64,000 bases of DNA from NCBI GenBank assembly GCA_045578725.1, contig JAZNKS010000105.1:4010-68009 (forward strand). The letters are read 5' to 3'. The notes beneath the pieces are model-generated. The model worked only from the letters and a program-made list of their open reading frames with translations. It had not been told where the DNA came from and searched no databases. The stretch comes from Flemingiibacterium sp045578725 (GTDB taxonomy: Bacteria > Bacillota > Clostridia > Oscillospirales > CAG-272). The position numbers and the translations under genes are program-made. Shown piece after piece: positions 49,019-56,414 of the stretch (position 1 is its first letter; the number at the start of each line of letters is the position of its first letter).

Positions 49019-51016
49019 ATGAGAATCGCGCTTGCCGGAAACCCCAACTCCGGTAAAACAACCATGTTCAATGCCCTCACCGGTCAGAATGAAAAGGCCG
49101 GCAACTGGGCGGGCGTCACCGCCGACAAGAAGGAGCACCCGATTAAGAAGGCCTACTTCGGCGGAAGCGAAACGCTCGTCGCCGTTGACCTTCCCGGTGC
49201 CTACTCCATGTCGCCGTTCACCTCGGAGGAGAGCATCACCAGCTCGTATGTCAAGAACGAGAACCCCGATGCCATCATCAACATCGTGGATGCCACCAAC
49301 CTTTCAAGAAGCCTGTTCTTCACCACCCAGCTTTTAGAGCTCGGCGTGCCGGTTGTTGTGGCGCTGAACAAGAGCGACCTCAATGACAAGAAGGGCAATA
49401 AGGTCGATGCCGACACGCTGTCCGAAAAGCTCGGCTGCCCGGTCATCGGAACCACCGCCACCTCCGCCGAAGGCCTGAAGGCCGTTGTGGAAGCGGCCGT
49501 CGCTATCGCCGGCAAGGATCAGAGCGCTCCCTACAAGCAGGATGACATCGATCTGACCGATAAAGCCGCTGTCGAAGCGGCTGACCGCAAGCGCTTCGCC
49601 TTTGTAAACGGTATCGTCAAGGAAGTCGAAAACCGCAAGGTTCTCACCAAGGATGAGAATTTCGGCGACAAGATCGACGCCGTTCTCACCAACAAATGGC
49701 TCGGCATTCCGATCTTCGCCGTTGTCATGTTCCTCGTATTCCAGATTTCGCAGGTATGGGTCGGCACTCCGATTGCCGATCTTCTCGTCGGCTGGCTGGA
49801 AACCTTCCAGGGCTGGGTCGGTGAACTGCTTGCCGATGCTTCGCCCCTGCTCTCCGCCATTCTCGTTGACGGCATCATCGGCGGTGTCGTCGCCGTTGTC
49901 GGCTTCCTCCCGCTGGTCATGGTTATGTACTTCCTGATCGCACTCCTCGAGGACTGCGGCTACATGGCCCGCGTTGCCGTTGTTCTGGACCCGATCTTCA
50001 AAAAGGTCGGCCTCTCCGGCAAGTCGGTTATTCCCTTCGTCATCACCATCGGATGCGCCGTTCCCGGCATCATGGCATCCCGTACCATCCGCAGCGAGCG
50101 TGAGAGAAGAGCCACCGCGATGCTCTCACCGTTCATGCCCTGCGGCGCCAAGATTCCCGTCATCGCTCTCTTTGCCGGTGCCTTCTTTGACGATGCCGGC
50201 TGGGTCAGCACCGTGATGTACCTCTCCGGTATCGTACTGATCTTCCTCTGCGCCCTGCTCATCAATAAGATTACCGGATACAAGGCAAGGAAGTCCTACT
50301 TCATCATCGAGCTCCCCGAATATAAGATTCCCTCCTTCTGGGGTGCCTTCAAGTCCATGTGCAGCCGCGGATGGGCGTACATCGTAAAGGCCGCCACCAT
50401 CATCCTCCTCTGCAACATGGTTGTTCAGCTCATGCAGACCTTCACCTGGACCTTCGCCGTTGCCGAGATTGCCGATGAATCCATCCTCGCTTCCATCGCG
50501 CGTCCCTTCGCTTATCTCCTCGTTCCGATCATCGGCGTTCTTTCCTGGCAGATGGCGGCTGCAGCCATTACCGGCTTCATCGCCAAGGAAAACGTTGTCG
50601 GCACGCTGGCTGTCTGCTTTGTCGGCCTTGACAACCTCATCGACACCGAGGAGCTCGCCCTCATGGAGGGTGCGGGTGCCGAGGTTGCCGGCATCATGGC
50701 CATCTCCAAGGCTGCCGCTCTGGCTTACCTGATGTTCAACCTGTTCACGCCTCCCTGCTTCGCCGCAATCGGTGCTATGAATGCGGAAATGAAGTCGGCC
50801 AAGTGGCTCTGGGGTGGCATCGGTCTTCAGCTGGCCGTCGGCTACACCGTTGCCTATTTCGTCTACACCGTCGGCACGCTCGTCACGGGCGGTGCGCTGA
50901 ACATCGGTGCCGCAATCGCCGGTCTGGCCGCCATCCTGGCTATGGTCGCTGTGATTCTGTTCATCATCAACAACACCAACAAAAAGCTCAAGGCGGACTA
51001 CGCGCTGAGCAAGTAA
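49019..51016 (+). CDS. feoB: Ferrous iron transport protein B
   Basis: The 665-residue protein imports Fe2+. Its N-terminal G domain has GNPNSGKTTMFNALTG (G1), DLPGAYSM (G3) and NKSD (G4), then a helical spacer and two Gate halves (IIGGVVAVVGFLPLVMVMYF, EDCGYMARVAVVLDPIFKKV, ITIGCAVPGIMASRTI, MPCGAKIPVIALFAG). The Gate cysteines (CGYMAR, GCAVPG, PCGAKIP) are all present. It is somewhat shorter than E. coli FeoB. No feoA gene is near and no FeoA domain is fused. AGGAGGAA precedes ATG 49019. Its promoter carries two metal-regulator-like boxes, so repression under iron plenty is likely. Confidence 0.96.
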   Translation: MRIALAGNPNSGKTTMFNALTGQNEKAGNWAGVTADKKEHPIKKAYFGGSETLVAVDLPGAYSMSPFTSEESITSSYVKNENPDAIINIVDATNLSRSLFFTTQLLELGVPVVVALNKSDLNDKKGNKVDADTLSEKLGCPVIGTTATSAEGLKAVVEAAVAIAGKDQSAPYKQDDIDLTDKAAVEAADRKRFAFVNGIVKEVENRKVLTKDENFGDKIDAVLTNKWLGIPIFAVVMFLVFQISQVWVGTPIADLLVGWLETFQGWVGELLADASPLLSAILVDGIIGGVVAVVGFLPLVMVMYFLIALLEDCGYMARVAVVLDPIFKKVGLSGKSVIPFVITIGCAVPGIMASRTIRSERERRATAMLSPFMPCGAKIPVIALFAGAFFDDAGWVSTVMYLSGIVLIFLCALLINKITGYKARKSYFIIELPEYKIPSFWGAFKSMCSRGWAYIVKAATIILLCNMVVQLMQTFTWTFAVAEIADESILASIARPFAYLLVPIIGVLSWQMAAAAITGFIAKENVVGTLAVCFVGLDNLIDTEELALMEGAGAEVAGIMAISKAAALAYLMFNLFTPPCFAAIGAMNAEMKSAKWLWGGIGLQLAVGYTVAYFVYTVGTLVTGGALNIGAAIAGLAAILAMVAVILFIINNTNKKLKADYALSK

Positions 51017-51030
51017 TCCCGCAAAAGCAA

Positions 51031-51057
51031 GGGGATGCGCAATGGGGGCGCATCCCC
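51031..51057 (+). other. Hairpin downstream of feoB
   Basis: GGGGATGCGC pairs with GCGCATCCCC around seven bases. No T run follows, so it may be an mRNA-stabilising or partial-termination element rather than a full terminator. Confidence 0.5.
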
Positions 51058-51074
51058 TGCTCTCGGGGGTATGA

Positions 51075-51090
51075 GTTAGCACAGGCTAAC
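51075..51090 (+). promoter_or_regulatory. Operator-like inverted repeat 3 before the DUF2325 gene
   Basis: GTTAGC and GCTAAC are separated by ACAG, the same arms and spacing as the box at 48935-48950. This ties the DUF2325 gene to the same regulator as feoB, although no clear promoter was found beside it. Confidence 0.6.
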
Positions 51091-51115
51091 CGATATCATT
51101 CAAAGGAGCACCCAC

Positions 51116-51391
51116 ATGAGTATTGTCATTCTGGGCGGAAATGAATGCATGACCCGCCGGTATATGGATCTGTGCGGCCAATACAAATGCAAGGCCAAGG
51201 TCTATCCGAAAATGTCCTGCGGGCTTCGCAATATCGGATGCCCCGATCTTCTGGTTCTCTTCACCGACACAATCTCCCACAAAATGGTACACTGTGTGAT
51301 GGGGGATCTTGACAGCCGCACGCGGATTGCCCGCTCTCACAGCAGCTCCATGTCGGCGCTGAAGAATATTCTCGAAGAGCATATCGGCTGA
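51116..51391 (+). CDS. DUF2325-family protein
   Basis: The 91-residue protein starts MSIVILGGNECMTRRYMDLC and contains DLLVLFTDTISHKMVHCVMG and SSSMSALKNILEEHI, the layout of DUF2325. These are small Rossmann-like proteins, often rich in conserved Cys and His. Five cysteines (in ECM, DLCGQYKC, SCG, IGC and VHC) could bind metal or form disulfides. AAAGGAG precedes ATG 51116. Its position after feoB and the matching operator suggest an iron-related role, which is not proven. Confidence 0.8.
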   Translation: MSIVILGGNECMTRRYMDLCGQYKCKAKVYPKMSCGLRNIGCPDLLVLFTDTISHKMVHCVMGDLDSRTRIARSHSSSMSALKNILEEHIG

Positions 51392-51400
51392 AATACAGCG

Positions 51401-51439
51401 GCCCCGGAATCGGCCACAAACCGATTCCGGGGCTTTTCT
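51401..51439 (+). terminator. Terminator after the DUF2325 gene
   Basis: CCCCGGAATCGG pairs perfectly with CCGATTCCGGGG around seven bases and is followed by CTTTTCTTT. It also lies at the end of the converging CPBP gene. Confidence 0.88.
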
Positions 51440-52126
51440 TTATATGACGCCGAACAGAATAAATCCGATGGTATTGATGGCGAAATTGGCCGCCATATGG
51501 ACAAACCAGGACGGATAGATGTTTCCGAGCCGATCATTCAGAGTGTTGAAGATCAGGCCCCCGGCAATCAGACCGGCCATAATCAGAACCAGCACCGCAG
51601 GATGGAACATCCCGATCAGCATCCCGGTATGATAGACGGCAAACAGCACCGGGCTGAACAGATACGCCAGCCGGATGTCCACGTATTTCTTCAGTGTGAT
51701 GAAGCCGAAGCCGCGGAAAAAGAATTCCTCCAGAAACGAATTCATGACAGATATATATATCGCAACCCAGACAAAATTGTCAGCGGTGATTCCCATCTCC
51801 GAGGTCAGGCTGGAGGTGACATTGGAATAATCGATGATATCCCGGGTCAGAAAAAAGCCGCCGAGAATCACGCCGAAAATCACCGTGCCGAGCAGGAGCG
51901 ACATAGCCAGCCCCTTCTTTTTGAAGCGGAAGAGCGTTCCGAAGGCCGGCCATTCCTCCCGCCAGATTGCGAAGAACAGCATCGGCAGGGCGAGGAAGAA
52001 AAGAATCTTGATCGGAATCTTGGAGAAATACGGCGGCTGTACCACCGCATCAATCCAGGTCACAGCGAGCGAAAAAGCGATCACCGACAGAAGAATATAC
52101 CACTTTTGAGCCGTTATCCGTTTCAT
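51440..52126 (-). CDS. CPBP-family intramembrane metalloprotease
   Basis: The 228-residue membrane protein has about seven spans and the motifs of the CAAX/CPBP (Abi) family: FLEEFFFRGFGF (EExxxR), SPVLFAVYHTGM with a conserved His, and WFVHMAANFAINTI with a second His. These enzymes cleave within membranes and in bacteria often help with bacteriocin immunity or surface-protein processing. ATG 52126 is chosen because of AGGAGG upstream. It is 10 bases from the preceding gene on the same strand. Confidence 0.9.
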   Translation of the reverse strand: MKRITAQKWYILLSVIAFSLAVTWIDAVVQPPYFSKIPIKILFFLALPMLFFAIWREEWPAFGTLFRFKKKGLAMSLLLGTVIFGVILGGFFLTRDIIDYSNVTSSLTSEMGITADNFVWVAIYISVMNSFLEEFFFRGFGFITLKKYVDIRLAYLFSPVLFAVYHTGMLIGMFHPAVLVLIMAGLIAGGLIFNTLNDRLGNIYPSWFVHMAANFAINTIGFILFGVI

Positions 52127-52136
52127 ACGATCCTCC

Positions 52137-53633
52137 TCACGGAAGCAATACCGCGTGTGCATCGCGGGACAGCACCTCAAAAAAGGTCAGCCGCCATTCC
52201 ACCCGCTCCTGCTTTTCATAGGTCATCGCCGAAACGGCGGTATGATCGGTTCCGGTATCGGACGGCTTCGGGCGGCTGATGACCACCGCCGTCGGACCGT
52301 CTGCGCCGCCGATGATTCCGACGGAAGCTGCTCCTTCCCATCCATCCCGATCGATTTTACTCCGCTTGACGGGATCGTTTTGCCGCACATCCCGGATTTT
52401 CAGATTCGCCGCGGGAATCGGCGGATCGACACGGCCGGTCAGCTCGGTATAGTGCGGCGGAAGAATCCATCCGCCGGTTTCGGTCTGCTCCAGTTCGCCG
52501 TCCTGATACGCCAGTACCGTCAGCGTGTGCTCCGTCTTCGTGATCGGATGGGTGAAGGGAATCACCTGCCCCACGCGCTCGACCGTGAAGCATGGGCCGG
52601 GGATCGCCGTCGGCTTCTTTGTCAGGCAGAGCGCAAGGGAGCGGATTTTCGGCTTCACGCCGTCCGCCCATGCAAAGGCAAGGCGGCATTGCATCCAGCA
52701 TTCTTCCGGAGAGAGCCCGTAATGCGCAAGCGCTTCCTCCATGCCGCCGGTATTGTACTGCTCCCGCAGTTCGGGTATGCTGACATACTGTCCCCATTGA
52801 CCGCGCCGGTTGATATGCTCCCGGCCATTGACCGTCAGCACCGATGAGAAAGTCATCCCAAACGGATTCTGCCGGGCGATCGTCTCCGCATCCTCACCGT
52901 TTGCAGGATTTGTCCAGCGCTCATGGAACGAGCGGATTTCTTCGGACGGAATCTCGCAGAACAGATCCAGCACGATACCATCCCGGCACACATAGGCGGC
53001 AGGAGCTGTCCAATCATGCCCGTCAAACCGGAAAGAAGCTCCGAGCGCAAGCTCGCGGCCGGCTCGTTCCCGTTTCTCACCGGTTTCCCCGCAGGTGCTG
53101 TAATAAACCTTCCATTCCCGCTTTACCGGCTTTTCTTCGACGGGCACCCATTCATAATAATCCTTCTTGTACGGCACCGTGTCAAAATCGAAGGCATCGT
53201 AAATCTCCTTCAATTCGGCATACGGATCCCCGACCGGTGTCAGCCCAAACTGTGCGGCAAGAGAATCCGCGGCGGATTTCTGCTCCGGCGTGATGGGATT
53301 GTCCGCAAGAAACTGCGCATATTGCTCCCGTGTCCAGGCATGAGCCTGCTCCAGCACCGCTTCATGATGGCAGGTGATCAGCAGGCGCAGAAAACCTTCA
53401 AAATTCTCCGCCACCGGAAAGGCGTGCTTCTTCGGATCCGCCATAGGATTGACGGCAAAAACCGTTTCGCCGTGACTTTTCAGCATACAGTAGTGGATAC
53501 CGTCAACACCGGTCCATCCTAAAATCACCGCGCCGCGCGGAGTGCAGAAATAATCGCTGCGGGTATCGCCCTTCTCAATGCCGAAGGGCGCCAGCGAAAA
53601 CGGATTCTTTTTATACGTTTCATAAAGGGTCAT
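52137..53633 (-). CDS. Protein of unknown function with a C-terminal GGADGPT motif
   Basis: The 498-residue protein is soluble, with no signal peptide or membrane span. It is rich in Trp and Tyr, for example TGVDGIHYCMLKSHGETVFA and YYEWVPVEEKPVKREWKVYY. Near residues 440-460 it has ASVGIIGGADGPTAVVISRP. The word IGGADGPT is known from the beta subunit of sodium-pumping decarboxylases, where it lies in a membrane region; here it lies in a soluble protein, so that function is unlikely. GGAGG precedes ATG 53633. It lies between a LURP-one-like gene and a CPBP protease gene. I do not recognise a family. Confidence 0.7.
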   Translation of the reverse strand: MTLYETYKKNPFSLAPFGIEKGDTRSDYFCTPRGAVILGWTGVDGIHYCMLKSHGETVFAVNPMADPKKHAFPVAENFEGFLRLLITCHHEAVLEQAHAWTREQYAQFLADNPITPEQKSAADSLAAQFGLTPVGDPYAELKEIYDAFDFDTVPYKKDYYEWVPVEEKPVKREWKVYYSTCGETGEKRERAGRELALGASFRFDGHDWTAPAAYVCRDGIVLDLFCEIPSEEIRSFHERWTNPANGEDAETIARQNPFGMTFSSVLTVNGREHINRRGQWGQYVSIPELREQYNTGGMEEALAHYGLSPEECWMQCRLAFAWADGVKPKIRSLALCLTKKPTAIPGPCFTVERVGQVIPFTHPITKTEHTLTVLAYQDGELEQTETGGWILPPHYTELTGRVDPPIPAANLKIRDVRQNDPVKRSKIDRDGWEGAASVGIIGGADGPTAVVISRPKPSDTGTDHTAVSAMTYEKQERVEWRLTFFEVLSRDAHAVLLP

Positions 53634-53645
53634 CAGCCGGCCTCC

Positions 53646-54119
53646 TTATCGCCGCTGTGCATCGATGCAGGCATCGATGACCAGAACAACGGCCAGCGCG
53701 AGAATTTCATCCGTACCCTCACCGATTGAAATCTCATAGGCATCTCCGAGCGTGAACCATTCTTTTTCCACCGATGCGATAAGCGAATCGCCGTCCCGCA
53801 CCTCATAATCGTGATCGAAAAAGTCGCCCGATACCGTCCAGCCGGGGCCTTCAACCGTATATTCGGGATGGAAGAAGGTGAATTCCTTGACTACCTCGGC
53901 CGCCTGCTCCCCGTCCCGGTAAATCACATAGCGGGGCATCCAGGTGAACAGCTGCTGTTCGATATAGGCAAGCTCACGTCCCGCAGGATCGCAGAGATGG
54001 AGCTTCCGGCCAAAGGTGAGAATTTCCCCCTCACAGGTAAATTTCTCATTTCCGGCCTCATCGTAGATCGAAAACTGATCTCCCCAGGTAAAAATATGCT
54101 GCTTGATGTACAGATTCAT
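53646..54119 (-). CDS. LURP-one-related (LOR) family protein
   Basis: The 157-residue protein is a short beta-rich barrel with the repeating pattern of the LURP-one-related family, such as MNLYIKQHIFTWGDQFSIYD, then ELAYIEQQLFTWMPRYVIYR and ASVEKEWFTLGDAYEIS. The last part carries a buried helix (ILALAVVLVIDACIDA), as in tubby-like folds. Bacterial members have no established role; some may bind membrane phospholipids. AAGGAGG precedes ATG 54119. It is downstream of blaR1 on the same strand, though a hairpin at 54189-54233 lies between them. Confidence 0.8.
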   Translation of the reverse strand: MNLYIKQHIFTWGDQFSIYDEAGNEKFTCEGEILTFGRKLHLCDPAGRELAYIEQQLFTWMPRYVIYRDGEQAAEVVKEFTFFHPEYTVEGPGWTVSGDFFDHDYEVRDGDSLIASVEKEWFTLGDAYEISIGEGTDEILALAVVLVIDACIDAQRR

Positions 54120-54188
54120 GAAAGCGCCTCCTTTTCAAGTACCGGGTTTCATACAGTATAGCACGGATCTGTGAACACATAAAGAATA

Positions 54189-54233
54189 GCGGCGCAATTT
54201 TTCATGAAGTTTTTTCCATGAAAATTGCGCCGC
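54189..54233 (-). terminator. Stem-loop after blaR1, probable terminator
   Basis: GCGGCGCAATTTT-CATG pairs with CATGAAAATTGCGCCGC, leaving one bulged base and a ten-base loop. It lies eight bases past the blaR1 stop. No strong T run follows on the minus strand, so termination may be partial. Confidence 0.6.
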
Positions 54234-54240
54234 CGGATGT

Positions 54241-55824
54241 TTATCCGGATGTGTGCCTCTTGATGAAGGAGGCCAGATCATCCTTTGTGATGTCGGCAAA
54301 TTCACCGCTTTCCATATGCTTCAGCCGGATATACATCGGCTTGCCGACCGGAGAGCCCCCGCCGATCCAGACTTCAAAACAGCCGTCGATTTCATAGACC
54401 CGGATATACAGCCCCGATCCGGTTTCGAAGGATTTGTATCCGGAAAAATCCTCCCATGTGAGATCCTCGCCTTTTTGGGCCAGCGCGAGAACATCGGAAA
54501 GGGTCAAAAACTTCTGTCCTTCGGGCAGGATGGAGGGAATGGCAGCATCCGAAATGACAACGCCTGCCGCCGGTTTATTCCCGCGCGGCTGAATATAGGC
54601 CAGCAAAAGCCCGGTAAAGCCCTCGCTGTCCGTCGCCTTGACCGTGCAGGTCATGGCATCCTTCCCATCGTACAGATAATAATCCACCGCCTGCACCTCG
54701 ATGGCAATCGGCTCCCGGAAATCGGCAAACTCCTCGCGTATCAGCGTCAAAAGCATACGGTCGCGGGTATCCGCATCCAGAAACGGCTCCCGCAGAGTCG
54801 ATTTCACCGCCTCCGCCGTGAAGCTCTCATCAACCCGTCGGCAGATATAGTCCCGCACCGGATCCGATCCGGAGTAAGATCCTGAACGCGGATTGGTCAG
54901 AAAGCATACCGCCACCACCGCCAAAAGGATCACGGCAAGCAGAATGAACCAGGGTGCCGGCTTCTTATCCTCCAGCACCGCCCGGATCCGCCGCCCGACT
55001 CCGATTTCACCGAACGCAGGCGGGCAGGTAAAGACGGTCATTCGGCCGGTGCTTGCCGCCAGCAGAGCCTCGGAATAATCGGCCCGCTCGGCCATCCCCA
55101 TGTTCCGCACCGTGCTCGCATCGCAGGCCATTTCCAAATCCCGACAGAAGAGATAATACGCCAGCCAGACAAGCGGATTGAACCAATGAACGGACAGCAG
55201 AAGAAAGCCAAACGGCTTCCACCAATGATCGAGGCGGCCGATATGTGTCCGCTCATGGGCGATCACACAGCTCATACTGACAGCATCCGTCCCGGCGGGA
55301 AGGAAGATACGCGGCCGGATCAGCCCGTACACAAACGGCGATGCCAACCCATCGACAGTATAAATGTTATCTTCAAAATGCCGTGCATCGCGGAGCTGTC
55401 GGCGGATGCGGACATGACCGGCCAGCATCCAGACAAGTATCGCCGCCATGCCGCCAAGCCAGACATACGGAAGAATCCGGTTCCAATCCATGCCCCTGCG
55501 GACCGTTATGACCGGGGACGGCATCTCCTCGGTTGATATTTCGATGCCGGGATAGAGCGCGGCGATGAGATCTGTGTCGATCACATCCGGCTCAACCGCC
55601 TCCGCCTGCACCTCGGTCCTTGTTATCCATTCGGTCTTCGGCATCAGGCTGAGGGGACTTTCGATGCCGAAGGGAGAAATCAGCCGGACCGCCGCCAGTC
55701 CCCACAGCAGAACATTCACCCATTTGGGGGCGCCGCGCAGCACAAGGCGGAGCACCAGAATCAGCAGAATCAGGATTCCGGCCGTGATGCTCATATTGAC
55801 AACCGCAAGAAACAGTCCGCTCAT
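54241..55824 (-). CDS. blaR1: BlaR1-like M56-family membrane metallopeptidase
   Basis: The 527-residue protein has N-terminal spans and the M56 zinc site IAHERTHIGRLDHWW (HExxH form HERTH), with DLEMACDASTVRNMG downstream carrying the third ligand region. In BlaR1/MecR1 systems this domain cleaves the BlaI repressor after a signal. The part after the last span (about residues 310-527) is not a penicillin-binding sensor: no SxxK or KTG motif is seen. The signal is therefore unlikely to be a beta-lactam bound there. ATG 55824 overlaps the blaI stop (TGATG). The next genes downstream are a LOR protein and an unknown protein. Confidence 0.85.
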   Translation of the reverse strand: MSGLFLAVVNMSITAGILILLILVLRLVLRGAPKWVNVLLWGLAAVRLISPFGIESPLSLMPKTEWITRTEVQAEAVEPDVIDTDLIAALYPGIEISTEEMPSPVITVRRGMDWNRILPYVWLGGMAAILVWMLAGHVRIRRQLRDARHFEDNIYTVDGLASPFVYGLIRPRIFLPAGTDAVSMSCVIAHERTHIGRLDHWWKPFGFLLLSVHWFNPLVWLAYYLFCRDLEMACDASTVRNMGMAERADYSEALLAASTGRMTVFTCPPAFGEIGVGRRIRAVLEDKKPAPWFILLAVILLAVVAVCFLTNPRSGSYSGSDPVRDYICRRVDESFTAEAVKSTLREPFLDADTRDRMLLTLIREEFADFREPIAIEVQAVDYYLYDGKDAMTCTVKATDSEGFTGLLLAYIQPRGNKPAAGVVISDAAIPSILPEGQKFLTLSDVLALAQKGEDLTWEDFSGYKSFETGSGLYIRVYEIDGCFEVWIGGGSPVGKPMYIRLKHMESGEFADITKDDLASFIKRHTSG

Positions 55825-56192
55825 CACCCATCCCCCTTCCGCGCCCGGTCGATCATCGCCTGCAGTTCATCCAGCTCGGAGGCGGAGATGCTCCTCCGCC
55901 TTGCAAAGGCTGCAAAGAAGGCCGGGACAGATCCCTCAAACTTCTCCTCCACAAACTCGTCAATCTGCGAGGCCTGCACATCATCCTTGGCAACCAGCGA
56001 GGTTACAACCGTGTTCTCATTCTTCAGCACGCCCCGGTCGGCCAGCCGCTTGATGACGGTGTAGGTGGTGGTGGTTTTCCAGCCAAGCCGCTCCGCGCAG
56101 AGTCTGGCCAGTTCCCCGCTCCGGATGGGTTCATGCTCCCACAAAATCAGGCAGAATTTGTATTCCTGTTCAAAAATCTTCGGTGTTTCCAT
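55824..56192 (-). CDS. blaI: BlaI/MecI-family repressor
   Basis: The 122-residue protein has a winged HTH (LILWEHEPIRSGELARLCAE, KTTTTYTVIKRLADRGVLKN) and a dimer-forming helical C-terminus. TTTTYTVIKRL is typical of BlaI-family DNA recognition. It should repress its own operon by binding the paired repeats at 56207-56246 until BlaR1 cleaves it. GGAGG precedes ATG 56192. It is the first gene before blaR1. Confidence 0.92.
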   Translation of the reverse strand: METPKIFEQEYKFCLILWEHEPIRSGELARLCAERLGWKTTTTYTVIKRLADRGVLKNENTVVTSLVAKDDVQASQIDEFVEEKFEGSVPAFFAAFARRRSISASELDELQAMIDRARKGDG

Positions 56193-56206
56193 AAATCGAC
56201 CTCCAT

Positions 56207-56246
56207 TCTAATGCGTTAGAGTACAATACAATTCTAACGCATTAGA
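56207..56246 (-). promoter_or_regulatory. Paired operator repeats of blaI-blaR1
   Basis: TCTAATGCGTTAGA (56207-56220) and TCTAACGCATTAGA (56233-56246) are perfect reverse complements, 12 bases apart. Each is also nearly palindromic (CTAAyGCrTTAG). They cover the -10 box and the transcription start. The usual BlaI box is TACA/TGTA; this differs and may be a lineage-specific form. Confidence 0.75.
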
Positions 56247-56259
56247 ATTCATTTGTCAA
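56231..56259 (-). promoter_or_regulatory. Promoter of blaI-blaR1
   Basis: On the minus strand TTGACA (56254-56259) and TAGAAT (56231-56236) are 17 bases apart. The upstream operator half overlaps the -10 box. Confidence 0.8.
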
Positions 56260-56345
56260 GTCTTTTCCGCCGAAGTTACAGAATATTCACAATCTGCCCT
56301 CCTCCGCCTTGCGCCAGACCCTTTCCCGCCGCAAAAAGCAAAACA

Positions 56346-56378
56346 ACGGCAGAATCGGGTAAAACCCGATTCTGCCGT
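56346..56378 (-). terminator. Terminator of the glycosidase-like gene
   Basis: ACGGCAGAATCGGGT pairs perfectly with ACCCGATTCTGCCGT around three bases. On the minus strand it is followed by TGTTTTGCTTTTT. Confidence 0.88.
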
Positions 56379-56414
56379 CACGGTTTCTCTGTGCGATTCT
56401 TTCGCCGGAGGCGT

